DNA of 64,000 nt from Telopea speciosissima (Eukaryota > Streptophyta > Magnoliopsida > Proteales > Proteaceae), in the NCBI RefSeq assembly GCF_018873765.1, contig NC_057924.1:3286001-3350000 (forward strand), in the 5' to 3' direction. Shown here piece by piece: positions 14,050 through 24,500 of this stretch. Position numbers and translations under genes: made by a program. The number at the start of each line of letters is the position of its first letter. Positions within the stretch are counted from its first letter, which is position 1. Under the pieces are notes generated by a model. That model searched no databases. It saw only the letters and a program-made list of their open reading frames with translations, and was not told where the DNA came from.

Positions 14050-14590
14050 TGCCCATAGTGTGAGTGTGGAGATGCTTTCCCACTTCATCTCACATCTTAA
14101 GTCTTAACTGCGTGGGCCTTGCATTGACACTCTCTTTCATCCCTAGTCATGTGGGACCTTTTATTAACAAAATTGTTTCTCCCACCATTATTTGTTGTGT
14201 ATGGGAGATTCTTCCTACACTATCGACATGGTTGCTTAGGGAACCCTCTCCCTTAAGTTATAATTATATTACTATGATTACAAAACTTTTACAGCTACAA
14301 CTAAACAAGACGAGGAAAACTATTAATATAATATTCATTTATTGAATATTGTCGTTGATATATATATTTTTTTATCATTTTTTCTATTAAAATGATAGTG
14401 AAAAGAATGTATGGGTAGGTTTGTAAATACATAAATATTTAAATGATGGGAGAGGGTTCCCCATGCGTCAATGTGGGAGGAATCTACATGCCACATCAAT
14501 GACGATGAAGAGAACAATATTATCCACATAGGACCTACATGACTCAAAATAGGAGAGAGATTGTCGATGTAAGACCCACACAATCACACC
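14050..14590. repeat. Two facing copies of a MITE-like repeat
   Basis: The left copy ends with GGGAACCCTCTCCC near 14252. The right copy begins with GGGAGAGGGTTCCCCATG near 14449. They share internal motifs such as CATGTGGGACC in inverted form. The same family, with intact ends, occurs at 54178-54348. The outer ends are not clear. Confidence 0.45.
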
Positions 14591-15347
14591 TCATAGATCA
14601 TTATGTGAGAGGACATATGATGGAATTTACAAAGTGGGGTTTCATTCTCAAGTTCTCATGTTGAGGTAGAAGTGTATCAACGACCATACTGGATTAGACA
14701 ACCCCGCGGTAAGAGTTGGGATTAAAACTCTCTGCGATTCCTTCATCTTGCGGTGCCTTGCAATTCGGGCTACAGAGCTCGACAGGTGGAAAGTGCTTCA
14801 TCCAACGCTTGAGCTTGATTGACCCAGTTTCCCCCCCCTTTCTTCTCAAGCTCGGCACCGTTGGATGTTGCATCTTCCACGTGTTGAAATCGTAGGCCTG
14901 AACTGCAAAGCATTGCAAAGGATTTTTTTTCTTTCCTTAGGAGTAGGCTTGTAAATGGATCGGATCTCGAATTCGGATCAGATGTGATAATTGGATCCGG
15001 ATATTCCCTAGCCAAATACGGATTGAATTCAGATTTTTGACTATTCGTTTACATCTTTGCCTTGTGTAACCCGGACCTTCCTCCCCCTAGCGGATACAAT
15101 TCACTTTCAATCCATATCTCTTAGATCACGATTCTCTTTTCCTCATATTATAGAACCTGTTGAATTTAAAAAAAAAACCCTCAAGATCATTATTTACTTA
15201 ATTTTTTATTATTAAGTATTCGAATTTTTTTCTAGACGGAATTTTATCAGAGTATTCGGATTTTTCTTTTCCTGGATATCTCTAAACGAATAAGGATGCC
15301 CCTAAACCAATACAGATGTGGATGAATTCGGATTTTCGATTATTCAT

Positions 15348-15554
15348 GGGTAATTTACACATATTACCCCTGAGGTTTGACGAAAGTATAGTTTTACCCT
15401 CCAATTTTGGGTAATTCTGCGTACCCTCCTGAGGTTTACAAACTTTAACACTTAAACCCATTCCGTCATTTTATGACTAACAACGTTAAAAACATGGGGT
15501 GAAATGGCAAAATTACCCTTGCAAAGAAAAAAAAACCTGCAACTCATCTTCCCC
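15348..15554 (+). repeat. Left terminal inverted repeat of the Mutator-like element
   Basis: It matches, in reverse complement and with scattered mismatches, the right end 17294-18254 minus the LINE insertion. Shared words include GAGGTTTGACGAAAGTATAG and CATTTTATGACT. Confidence 0.88.
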
Positions 15555-15582
15555 AAATCGATTGGGGAAGATGAGTTGCAGG
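15536..15582. repeat. Perfect 19-bp inverted repeat at the inner edge of the left TIR
   Basis: CCTGCAACTCATCTTCCCC at 15536-15554 is followed after the 9-bp loop AAATCGATT by its exact reverse complement at 15564-15582. The loop centre ATCGAT is itself palindromic. One arm belongs to the TIR; the second may be a local inverted duplication. Confidence 0.85.
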
Positions 15583-15584
15583 TA

Positions 15585-16197
15585 TCATCTCAATCTCTCT
15601 TTGAATACTCTGCATCTTTCGTTGGATTTTGCCGCTTCTTTGTTTTGACCTCCACCGTTGTTTTTGGTTACTCCTTCGCTTTTTCTCTGTTTCAGAGGAG
15701 GTAATTTTGCCATAGACATTCTCTTGGGATTTGTTTTCACCCTCGACATCGACGTCACTTTTCTTCGGGTCATTTTGTTTCTCGTTGTTCTTCCCCTTTC
15801 CTTGTTTCTTATACTTCTTCTCAACTTTCTCAGGCCAGAGCTCCGCGTGTTTCCCTGTTTTCAGAAATTTCCTGATACGGGTCTCAGCATCGATGTTTCC
15901 AGTCACTCTAACTTTCTGTTGAGGGGAATTGATTGTCGTTGTATAAACCCCTAAAAAAGTAGTATAACCACAGTGTAACAGCAAAAAAATCCGAGTTATT
16001 GCGTGATTTAGGAGAGAATATAGAAAATCCAAATGGAAGAAGTTAAAAAAGTGAAATTTTGAGTTGAAATTGGACTGCAATATGAAACAAAGCTGAGATT
16101 GAAAAATGGGTTTCGTCGTCAGTGTCGATACCTCGAAGCACCTTCTTCACCTTTCTCTTGCGCCTTCACGGTGGATCGATACTTTCAACACCCATGT
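15585..16197 (-). pseudogene. Captured fragment of a heavy-metal-associated (HMA/HIPP-type) protein gene
   Basis: Seen on the minus strand: an exon-like piece at about 16111-16197 reads TWVLKVSIH, then REG where HIPP proteins have CEGC, then shifts frame near 16160 by loss of one base before continuing KRKVKKVLRGIDT in the shifted frame. After an intron-like gap, a second piece from 15950 (acceptor AG at 15952-15951) reads VYTTTINSPQQKV, GNIDAETRIRKFLKTGKHAE and LWPEKVEKK, followed by a lysine-rich tail. Family knowledge: HIPPs bind metal with CxxC in a beta-alpha-beta-beta-alpha-beta fold. The first cysteine is now arginine and the frame is broken, so this copy is not functional. It lies within the Mutator-like element, and capture is the likely origin. 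Confidence 0.8.
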
Positions 16198-16295
16198 GCG
16201 GAAGAAAAAAACCCAAGCAGTGTTTAAGAAACAGAGATGTTGAGATTGGTGAACATGAAAAAGCATGGTTATCTAGAGAACCAGTTAACCATTAC

Positions 16296-17245
16296 CTGGT
16301 ATTTCAGAGGTTCCAAAGCTTCTTGTTGGAATTTTTCAAAATATTGATGTGGACTTTTAGTCCCACATCGGCTATGAAAGGAAAGCTCATTGGGTTTATA
16401 TTTGTTAGTAGTAAGTAGTTATTATTATCACATGTAATGCTAGAAGAGATTGTACGGTGCACTTGCGGCGAGGACGGTACCGTCCGAGCGCGTATGCAGC
16501 GTGCGTGAGGCGCAATGTGGCGCTTTGATGGCGCACTTTGCGCACTTCGACGTTCGCGATATGTCGCCTTAATCTTTTCGGGATCGACGGTGTCCGATCA
16601 AAAGGTGCTTAGGATCGATCCGACCGTTGGATCGGTGGTCGATCAAAGAGGGAGTGCAACCCTTGGTTTAACATTGACCCCAAGAGTTGCAACCCACACG
16701 AACGACCAAGGAGCTCACCCAATAGTCATGACCGTCAGGTCAAGCCATATGAGCCAATGGGTGTGACCCATCCGAACAAGGCTTGGTGGGCCTATAAATG
16801 GGCCACAATTCTCTCGATCCGATATCAAAAAATCTCGATAGCTTCCACGGTGTTCTTGTCCCCGCAGCCGATGTGATCGCTTGATTTATCTTGGGAGGCG
16901 GGTTTGCTGCAACCCTTTGCAGGATTAGGAGGGTGCAAATCTTGTCTTAAGGGCGAGACGATTTCGTTCGACTCGGAGGCCATCTTTCAGTCCTCTCCTT
17001 TTTTGTTAGATTTCTAACACTTCTTCTGCTGGTTTTGTCACGGAATGAGGAAGAGTGAGAACGAAATGGGTTTCCGAGCTTAGGGAAACCTGGAAAAGAG
17101 AAAACGTCTCGAAGATGGTGTTCCCTGCAAAACGTAAGTGAAACACAAACACATAAACGACTAATATTCGTTGGAATCTTGAAAAGGGAGAGAGGGAGAG
17201 ATGAAAAGGGCTCACGTGATTGAGAGCTCTCAGTGCATCAGCCAT
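16296..17245 (-). pseudogene. Captured 5' gene fragment of unknown identity, split by a solo LTR
   Basis: Minus strand: exon 17216-17245 (MADALRALNH) has donor GTGAGC; a second exon starts at 17124 after TTTTGCAG and runs to 16296 (donor GTAATG), interrupted at 16324-17024 by the solo LTR with its TSD. Removing the LTR and one TSD copy restores an open 128-nt exon rich in Arg, Ser and Phe, including SSRRFLFSRFPKLGNPFRSH and TSRRSFGTSEIP. The exons join in frame to about 52 residues. The composition resembles an organelle-targeting presequence, which is inference. I do not recognise the parent gene. It lies upstream of the HMA fragment on the same strand, so a chimeric transcript is conceivable. 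Confidence 0.6.
16324..17019. mobile_element. Solo LTR, 696 bp, inside the Mutator-like element
   Basis: It starts TGTTGGAATTTTTC and ends TAGATTTCTAACA (TG...CA). The 5-bp direct repeats CTTCT at 16319-16323 and 17020-17024 flank it exactly. No internal retroelement sequence or second LTR adjoins it, so it is a solo LTR left by LTR-LTR recombination. A TATA-like CTATAAATGGG sits at about 16792. It is more GC-rich than its surroundings, with several CGATC words. The superfamily is not determined. Confidence 0.87.
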
Positions 17246-17368
17246 GGCTGTGTTGGTTCAGGTTGAAAGAGAGTTGCAGGTTTTTTTCTATTTGGGAAAG
17301 ATGAGTTGCAGGTTTTTTTTTTCCTTTGCAAAGACAATTTTGTCATTTCACCCCATGTTTTTAATGTT

Positions 17369-18101
17369 TTTTTTTTTTTTTGTGGGTTAAAAGGGACTTT
17401 GTATATTATAAGTTACCAGTGTAGAATCACAATCTTAGACATTCCTTCCCCCTAGCATCAGTCTGCAAAAAGAGACAGTGCCGTGGGGAGTGACCTCGCC
17501 TTGCAGAGGCCACATTCCCAACAATTACAAAACATCGCATAACAACCATTAAAATTACAAGAACGCACACAAATCTTGAAAAAATCAAAGAAAGCCAAAT
17601 GATTACAAGAAGGCCAATCTCAGACTACCCGTCGTTTACCAGGGGCATTCATCCCCCTGATATTCCACGCACCGAACTTCAGCATGAGGACTTAGGAGAG
17701 GTGGAGCGTTGCAACGAGCAGCTCCGACCCGGACTTCTATCGCGTTCCCTAACAGTGGGAACATCAGTTTCACCATCCACAACACACTTAGTCACCCCCC
17801 ACTGAATCCAAAGCCGCAACCCGATTTGAAGAGAGTGTAGCATCCACGAGCACCACATCTCTCTGAACCACAGAATCAGGTTGCAGCGAATTCTCTTCCC
17901 TTCCATTAGAGTTGTGATGCAAAGAGTCTAGCATTGGTTCAGCGTCTGCATCAGGCACCTTATGTTCGATAGGGTTAGACCCCTTACCTGATGTTGGCCC
18001 ATTAATCACTTCGGTTCTGCTATTAAAATCTTGTGCATTAGGCGAACAGGCATGAGAAGTATTCATGTAGCAGCCGATATTCTAGTGGGTGTACCTCCAT
18101 C
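17369..18101 (-). mobile_element. LINE (L1-type) deletion derivative inside the right TIR
   Basis: A 15-16 bp target duplication CCATGTTTTTAATGTT lies at 17353-17368 and 18101-18116. The poly(T) run at 17369-17381 is the poly(A) tail on the minus strand, so orientation is minus. A frame at 17788-18066 gives a polar, Ser/Asp-rich peptide consistent with the C-terminal part of an L1 ORF1. A start codon at 17685-17683 then opens LKFGAWNIRGMNAPGKRRVV, the beginning of an L1 endonuclease (ORF2), which stops at 17620. The remaining ORF2, including reverse transcriptase, is absent; only a 3' UTR-like stretch and the tail follow. Confidence 0.8.
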
Positions 18102-18439
18102 CATGTTTTTAATGTTGTCAGTCATAAAATGACAGAATGGGTTTAAGACTTTAAGTGTTAATGTTTGTAATCTCAGGGTACATAGAATTATCCAAAATTG
18201 GGGGATAAAACTATACTTTCGTCAAACCTCATGGGTGGTATGCGTAAATTACCCATTATTCATTTACAGCCTACTTACTAATTGCTTTACAGGTTACAGC
18301 CGCCAATGCGATCGGCTCGCTTTGACTCTATAGCTCTGGCTGATAATAGTCGTATCTCTTAGACGTGGGAACTCGTAATTATGAACTGGCCACAGACAGA
18401 CAATATTAATAATTCATAATTTTATTACAACCGACCTGT

Positions 18440-18510
18440 TATTATATAAATGGCTAACCAGAAAATATAGTACTCTGCCTCTTCTCTCTCTCTCTCTCTA
18501 TTTGTACTGA
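18440..18510 (+). promoter_or_regulatory. Probable core promoter and CT-rich leader of the SHV3-like gene
   Basis: TTATATAAATGG at about 18441-18452 looks like a TATA box, about 150 bp before the ATG. A CT microsatellite (18478-18500), common in plant 5' leaders, follows. This assignment rests on sequence resemblance only. The segment lies just outside the Mutator-like element, which ends at 18254. Confidence 0.45.
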
Positions 18511-18598
18511 AAAAACTCAAAAAAAGAATTTGGAAATCCGACCCGGAGTAGCCGGAAGTTGAGAGCACTGAGAACTCTTTTCGGCGAACTTGGCGACA

Positions 18599-21500
18599 AT
18601 GCCGATCCTCCGATCGCTGTTGTTGCTGTTTGTGCTATATCAAGCAGCTGTGGTCTCAGCTCGGGGATCCAAAAGCATCAGTCCATGGCAGACGTTGAGT
18701 GGTGTGTCTTCTTTTACATTTTCTCTTACTTGCTTCTATTCACTATCTGTAGTCTGGATATGTTTGTCTCGCTTTGTTCTTCTACCATTATACAAATTAC
18801 TGTTAAAAAAAAAAAGTGGAATGAAGAGGCTCTGATTTTGTGTTTCTGAACCAGTTGAGTTTTCCGATCATTTGCACGAATAGGTTTCGTTCTGTCTTCT
18901 GTCCTCTCTCTCTCTCTATCGTGATTGTGTGACTTGTGAATTAATGTTTACTGTCAGCATTCTTATTTAGTACAGAATTTCGTTTTAGAAGTTAACGCGA
19001 AAATTTTCGAGTGGTAAATCCTGCGAGCAAACTAGTTCTTATAGACTCGAAGAATTGATGCTTTTCCGACCTACTCTTTTTACTGATGATCTATTTTCGC
19101 TTTTAGTTCCAGCGGAAAAGCTCAAAACGGCTATATTCAGTGTAGATGGATATTGGTCTTTGTATGTGACAGGATGAACATTAGTTCCTTTAATATTACT
19201 CTTCTTTTTGTGGATTTTGTATGTGAACAACTTGATAACCCGACGGTCCCGACGGAATGAATGATGCAAATTTAAGTGGGATCCTGGGCACCTTGCTGCT
19301 TCTTTTATTTTTTTATTTTATACTTATGATTTGTAATTAAGTAGATGTCTTGTTTACCTGCATGTCACAGGATTGTATGTTAATTGAGTAATTTTAATTT
19401 TTTTTAAAATTTGTTTACAAGAAGAATTTCTACCAATTAAAATCTTTCTCTGTGAATTAAATAATAAAATCATTGTGACCTACTATGTCATGTATGGCAG
19501 GCTTATCTTGCGGTTCTTGTTTGCAGGAAATGCACCTTTAGTTGTTGCAAGGGGTGGTTTCTCAGGGATATTTCCCGATTCCAGTGTTAATGCCTACAAT
19601 TTGGCACAGTTGACTAGCTTATCAAATGTGATCTTATGGTGCGATGTACAGTTGACGAAGGATGGAGCTGGGATCTGCTTTCCAACCCTCACTCTAGACA
19701 ACTATTCTGACATTTCAACTGTTTTCCAAAATGGAAAGGCAAACGTCTATCAAGTGAATGGGGTAGCTGTGCAAGGATGGTTTTCTGTGGATTATACTTT
19801 AAAAGAGTTAGCCAATGTCTACTGTAAGTTACGATTTTGTTAACTGTTAGTCTACTACCAGTCTTAACTGCTTGAATATAATAGACTCGTCCATTAACCT
19901 ATAAAGATGTCTGACATATTTCAGTCTTAATATGTCACATATGCCGTCTCTTCTTTTGCCTACTGTACCTTTTTAAACATCTTGTTCGTAAATGTCCTCC
20001 TTTACTTTTCTTTTTCTTATTATTTTTTTGGGTTTAGTTCAATTGTTCTTTGAAGTTAGACTGATGGTTGCTTGCCATATTTATTAATTATTTTCAAATT
20101 TATTCTGATTTATTAAGCTATCGTAAGTTTTTGAACTGCCATTTATTTCCCAGACTTGTGGAGAAATAATCGATTGTGAAAGTACAATTTAGTTTTGAAG
20201 GCATCTGTCTTAATAAGAGGGCATTGAAGCCCAGATGTTCTTCTATGCCCACTTTTTTTTTAAAGAAGAAAAGAACCATTTATGAGTATTCAGTAAGAAG
20301 TGCTTGTAGCTTCAGTGGATCACTTTGTTTCATGCGGATTTATAATGTTCTTTAACTACCGTTCGTTTGTACACTTTTTGAGGTGGTCAAACCTTTCCTA
20401 TGTCGAGGAAGCTGGTGTTCAGAAAATAATGCTACTTTGTCCCCCCTCATCCTTTTATCTTTCTCTTTATGGGGATCAGAAAGTCTGTGATGGTCCCCTT
20501 GCCATGGAGGCTTATAAATTTCGATCTAATGTGGGGCTTTGAGAACACGACTGTGAATTAAAGAAGATATCTTAATTTTAAGAATTTCTGATAAAAGGAA
20601 TTCAAGTGGAAATTGAGAGTTGTTGCTTCCTTTCTTTGTTGAGATTCCATTTTTGCCATTTTGGGGAATGAATATGGAACCAATAAAGTGTTGAATCATG
20701 AATGAGTTATTGTACTTCTCCTCCCACTCTCTAATGGACATCACTGTGATTGAGAGGAAAAGAAAATTTAGAAGGAGAAAATTGACACCAAATTGCAAGT
20801 AGCAATCAATAATAATTATATGATTGATACATGATAGTAGGCCATAGCAGTCAGAGTTGAGGTGCCTATTAACTTGGTGTTTGTCTTAGTTACTTAGATC
20901 ACCCAAATGCTGCCTGTACAAAAAATTGCACCTTTGGGGGATCACCTTACCCCTTATCAACTTCATCGGACAAGAAAGATATTCCTTTTCCTGAAGAGAG
21001 AAAACTCATGAATGTACTTTACCAAGATATGGAGCTTCCGAGGACAATTTACTTTCTGGATGACTAGTATACCCCATTGGGTTGAGTCAGTAAAGTCTAT
21101 TGGTAAACTAGAACAGTAATAGAGAGTTTTGTCCAGCCTTTGAAAAGCATGTTTAGCTTGAGACACTCACTTTTATCTTTCACTTTTCTTTTTGTTTTTA
21201 CATCATTCATTTGTCATTTTCCAATTTTCACTTCTCATCTCATTTCCCTTCCCTCTTTTTCTATCTCTTCATTCCCTTATTTTGTTTAGTTCTCAGTTTT
21301 ACCTACTTTGTTTGTTTGGATCCTTGTGGCCGACCCCATTAAGTTGGGATAAGGCTGAGTTTGTTGTTGTTGTTGTTGGTTGGCTTGACAACCAAGAATT
21401 CCCCCCCCCCCCAATACACTGTCAGACATGCACTCGCGGAATTATCAGGAATAATTAACTGCCTCACATCTACTAATTTCCCTTATTTATACAATTAGCC

Positions 21501-24500
21501 AGTTAGTGGAAGGAAAGAAAGGGGTGGTGGTGGAAAATACTGATCTTGGGGAAGAAAATTTGCTGACTCGGAACAAATGTAGAACTCCTATTTTTTTGCT
21601 TTACATTGAAGTGTAATCCTGTAGAGCCACTTCCATCTTATACTCCCATTAAGTGAAAGAATGGTGTTTTTTGGAGTTCCCTTCTGTTGAAAAAAAGGAG
21701 TGAAAATACTTCTTTATGCACTCTTATTTATAGTTAAGATTATCCCAATGGTCGAAGCAGATTTGCGTTAGAGATTCAGATGAAAAAACGGCTAATCATT
21801 GAGGAAAATGATATAAATGACTATATTTAGGTTTGTGTGTGCCTTTCTTGGTGAGAAAAATCTTGCTTAAAAATAAATTGGTCCTAGGGGTTTAAATTAT
21901 GGTGCTTGATAAGCTAGTGAATGAAATGTCTAGTACTTATGAAGTTTTTCTTCTGCTCACTTTCGGATATTAATAGATTTATTACTTTTCGCATTTTGAC
22001 ATATTTGAGTGTGTAGTAACTGCTCCTTTGTTACATCGACAGTGACTCAAGGAGTTTTTTCTCGAAGTGATAAGTATGATGGGATATTCAATATACTTAC
22101 TGTTGAAGAAGTAGTATCATCCGAAGTCCAACCGGCTGGCTTGTGGTTGAATATTCAGGTAATTACAGATGCATTTTACATTGAAGTGGTGCCTTTTGAT
22201 AATGCAGGGTAGATGTTGTTCCGGTTGCTACATCATTTACCTATTTTTGTGTCTTCTTCCATTTTATGATATTCTAAAAGTTCAGTTCCCTAAATCTCCA
22301 TATTTGAAGGATTCTAAGAAAATTTAAATGCTGTAATTGTTACCATATAATGTGCATTATTTAAAATATGCTTATGATGATTATTGACCTAATTTTATCT
22401 CATCATTCTTTTCAGCATGATGCATTCTTCAGGCAACATAATTTGAGCATGCGAAGCTTTGTGCTTTCTATATCAAAACATGTTGTTGTTGATTATGTCT
22501 CATCACCGGAGGTGGGTTTCCTGAGCAGTATTGCTTCACGATTTAAAGGAACAAAGACGAAACTGGTCTTCCGTTTTCTTGGGATGAATGATGTTGAGCC
22601 ATCAACTAACCAGACTTATGGTTCACTTTTAAGTAATCTTACACTTGTCAAGACATTTGCCTCTGGAATACTTGTTCCCAAGACATATATATGGCCTGTA
22701 AATTCTGGTCTATATCTACAATCTCCTACATCTGTTGTGTCGGATGCTCATAATCAAGGACTGGAAGTATTTGCCTCGGACTTTGCAAATGATGTAGTTT
22801 TTAGCTACAACTACAGCTATGACCCTATAGCTGAGTATCTTTCATTTGTTGACAATGGTAATTTCTCTGTTGATGGTGTGCTGTCAGACTTCCCTATAAC
22901 TCCATCAGAGGCCATAGGTAAGCCTTCTCTTTGAGTTATGCTAAGTTATGCTGTATGAATAAAATTCCTGAAAGAAATGTTTTTCAACGGAAAAATTTGA
23001 GAATTTGGGGAACCCCTCTGCCTCAAAAGCAATAGGTTGCCATCATATATTAAATCTAGTCAATTAGAGGCTGGCCTGCGTGTGACATTTCCATTTACAA
23101 TTTCCTCAAATGAACTCAGATTTGATACATCGAACTAAGATCTGCTCCTACTTATTGTCACTATTAGCAACTTCTATTGGAGTGAACAACAAAACAAGGA
23201 CATAGTAAATGGTTTACTCGTAACTTACAGTTTTCGGCATAATAATTAATTCAATGTCTTTGGACTTCCATGGAGGTTATACATGAATTTTTTTTTCTTG
23301 TTGGAACTTCCATGTGCTTGGTTTTATTTTTTAACAATTGCAGTCTTCTGATTGTTGATGGAAAATCCGTTCAAAATGTTGTCAGCTATTGATGAGATAT
23401 AGTTGTTTAGTGTGAGCCTGTTACTTGCTATCTATCTTCATTTATTCTTATGCAAATGAAAATTCGTGTTTATTGTGAGCTGAATATCTGTAGTTTGTAA
23501 TCTGTGGATGTCACTTCTGAAAGCCCTTGCTTGAGCTAACTTAACTTGATTTGTCAATCTTAACGTATGAATCTGACTCTACTTGTGGATTATGAGTTGG
23601 CTCATAAGTGGTCATAAGAATCAATAGTGAACCAAGAATACATGAGAGACTGTGTGATGCTACATATGATCAAGTGGAAGAAACCCACTTTGAGAACATC
23701 TTCAAGTAATGAGAACCGGGGGGGGGGGGGGCATCAAATCCATTTGATGCAAAGGAAAGATGAGTGATCCAATTTAAAAATAGTATGGTAAGTAATTCAG
23801 TAGAGATGAACTGTAATACCTGATTCAGCAGAGATGAACCTGGGGGGGGGGGGGCATCGATAGTTTAGGAGGAACATGCTAATATACATAAGCAAAAGCG
23901 AAAAAATGTTACAAGGTACTTATTGCTGCTCAAGTGTATTAACAATTTCTAGTTTTACAAGTAATTACATCTTGATGTACTCTAGTAGCTTGCTCCAGAG
24001 GTTCAATTCCTTCATTTAAGGAGATGGAAGGGTGCCAGACACTGGTCTTGTTGTTCTGGAGTTCATAAATTACACAGCATGTTGGATAGAAAGTAAAAAA
24101 ATTTGCACTATCGTCAAATATTTTGTAGTGAATGGTTGGCGCTCTCATAAAACATTTTGAAGCAAATGATATGCTTAGTTATTGCCACTATCATGAAACT
24201 ATGTCAGAAACTCACCTGAATCAAATGACCTAGGGGCTAGGGCAGTAATCCTTTAGGTCCAAGTCATCCTAACTCGGATATTATCCATGGTTAGAATTAA
24301 TAGCCAAATCTTGTTAGAAATAACTATAACTCCATCTGCAGGTAGAAAGATCTAGCTAAAATCTTGGTTGATTTTGGAGGAAATGGTGTTGGGGTCAAGA
24401 ATTTAGCTTATAGCTTCCCTGTTCCAAGTGGATTTTCTCATCCACTTCAATCTTGACCAAAGAAGAACAATATCATTGAGACTTCCTTTCCCCTAGATTT

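Larger units (their letters stand above)
4965..15347. other. Intergenic region, EMC3 to Mutator-like element; no supportable gene
   Basis: About 10.4 kb without a gene I can defend. Open frames here are short and match no family I recognise. Seen: low-complexity GGTTTGGTTT-type tracts (5500-5870 and 7840-7990), GATATTGATAT-type tracts (9000-9200 and 11980-12210), an (AAAT)n microsatellite at about 10570-10600, a (TA)n run near 11797-11815, and the MITE-like and duplicated segments listed separately. The segment 4965-5420, directly upstream of EMC3, should contain its promoter, but I see no diagnostic element. A frame at about 12590-12822 looks gene-like for some 70 residues but is not recognised. 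Confidence 0.5.
15348..18254. mobile_element. Mutator-like element carrying gene fragments (Pack-MULE), 2907 bp with nested insertions
   Basis: Seen: a 9-bp target duplication ATTATTCAT at 15339-15347 and 18255-18263 directly flanks termini GGGTAATTTACACATA and, on the other strand, GGGTAATTTACGCATA. The terminal inverted repeats match for about 200 bp: the left is 15348-15554, the right is 17294-18254 once the LINE insertion is removed. Family knowledge: 9-bp TSDs with long TIRs are diagnostic of Mutator-like elements, and non-autonomous members that carry host gene fragments are called Pack-MULEs. There is no transposase. The interior holds, on the minus strand, a 5' gene fragment with a presequence-like start and a heavy-metal-associated-domain fragment. 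Removing the solo LTR (701 bp with one TSD) and the LINE (about 748 bp) leaves about 1.46 kb. Confidence 0.9.

Noticed and set aside
15544..16080. 178-codon open frame on the minus strand as an intact gene
   Set aside because: Its start lies in intron-like sequence upstream of an acceptor. Only the middle matches an HMA protein and the upstream exon is frameshifted, so it is a captured fragment.
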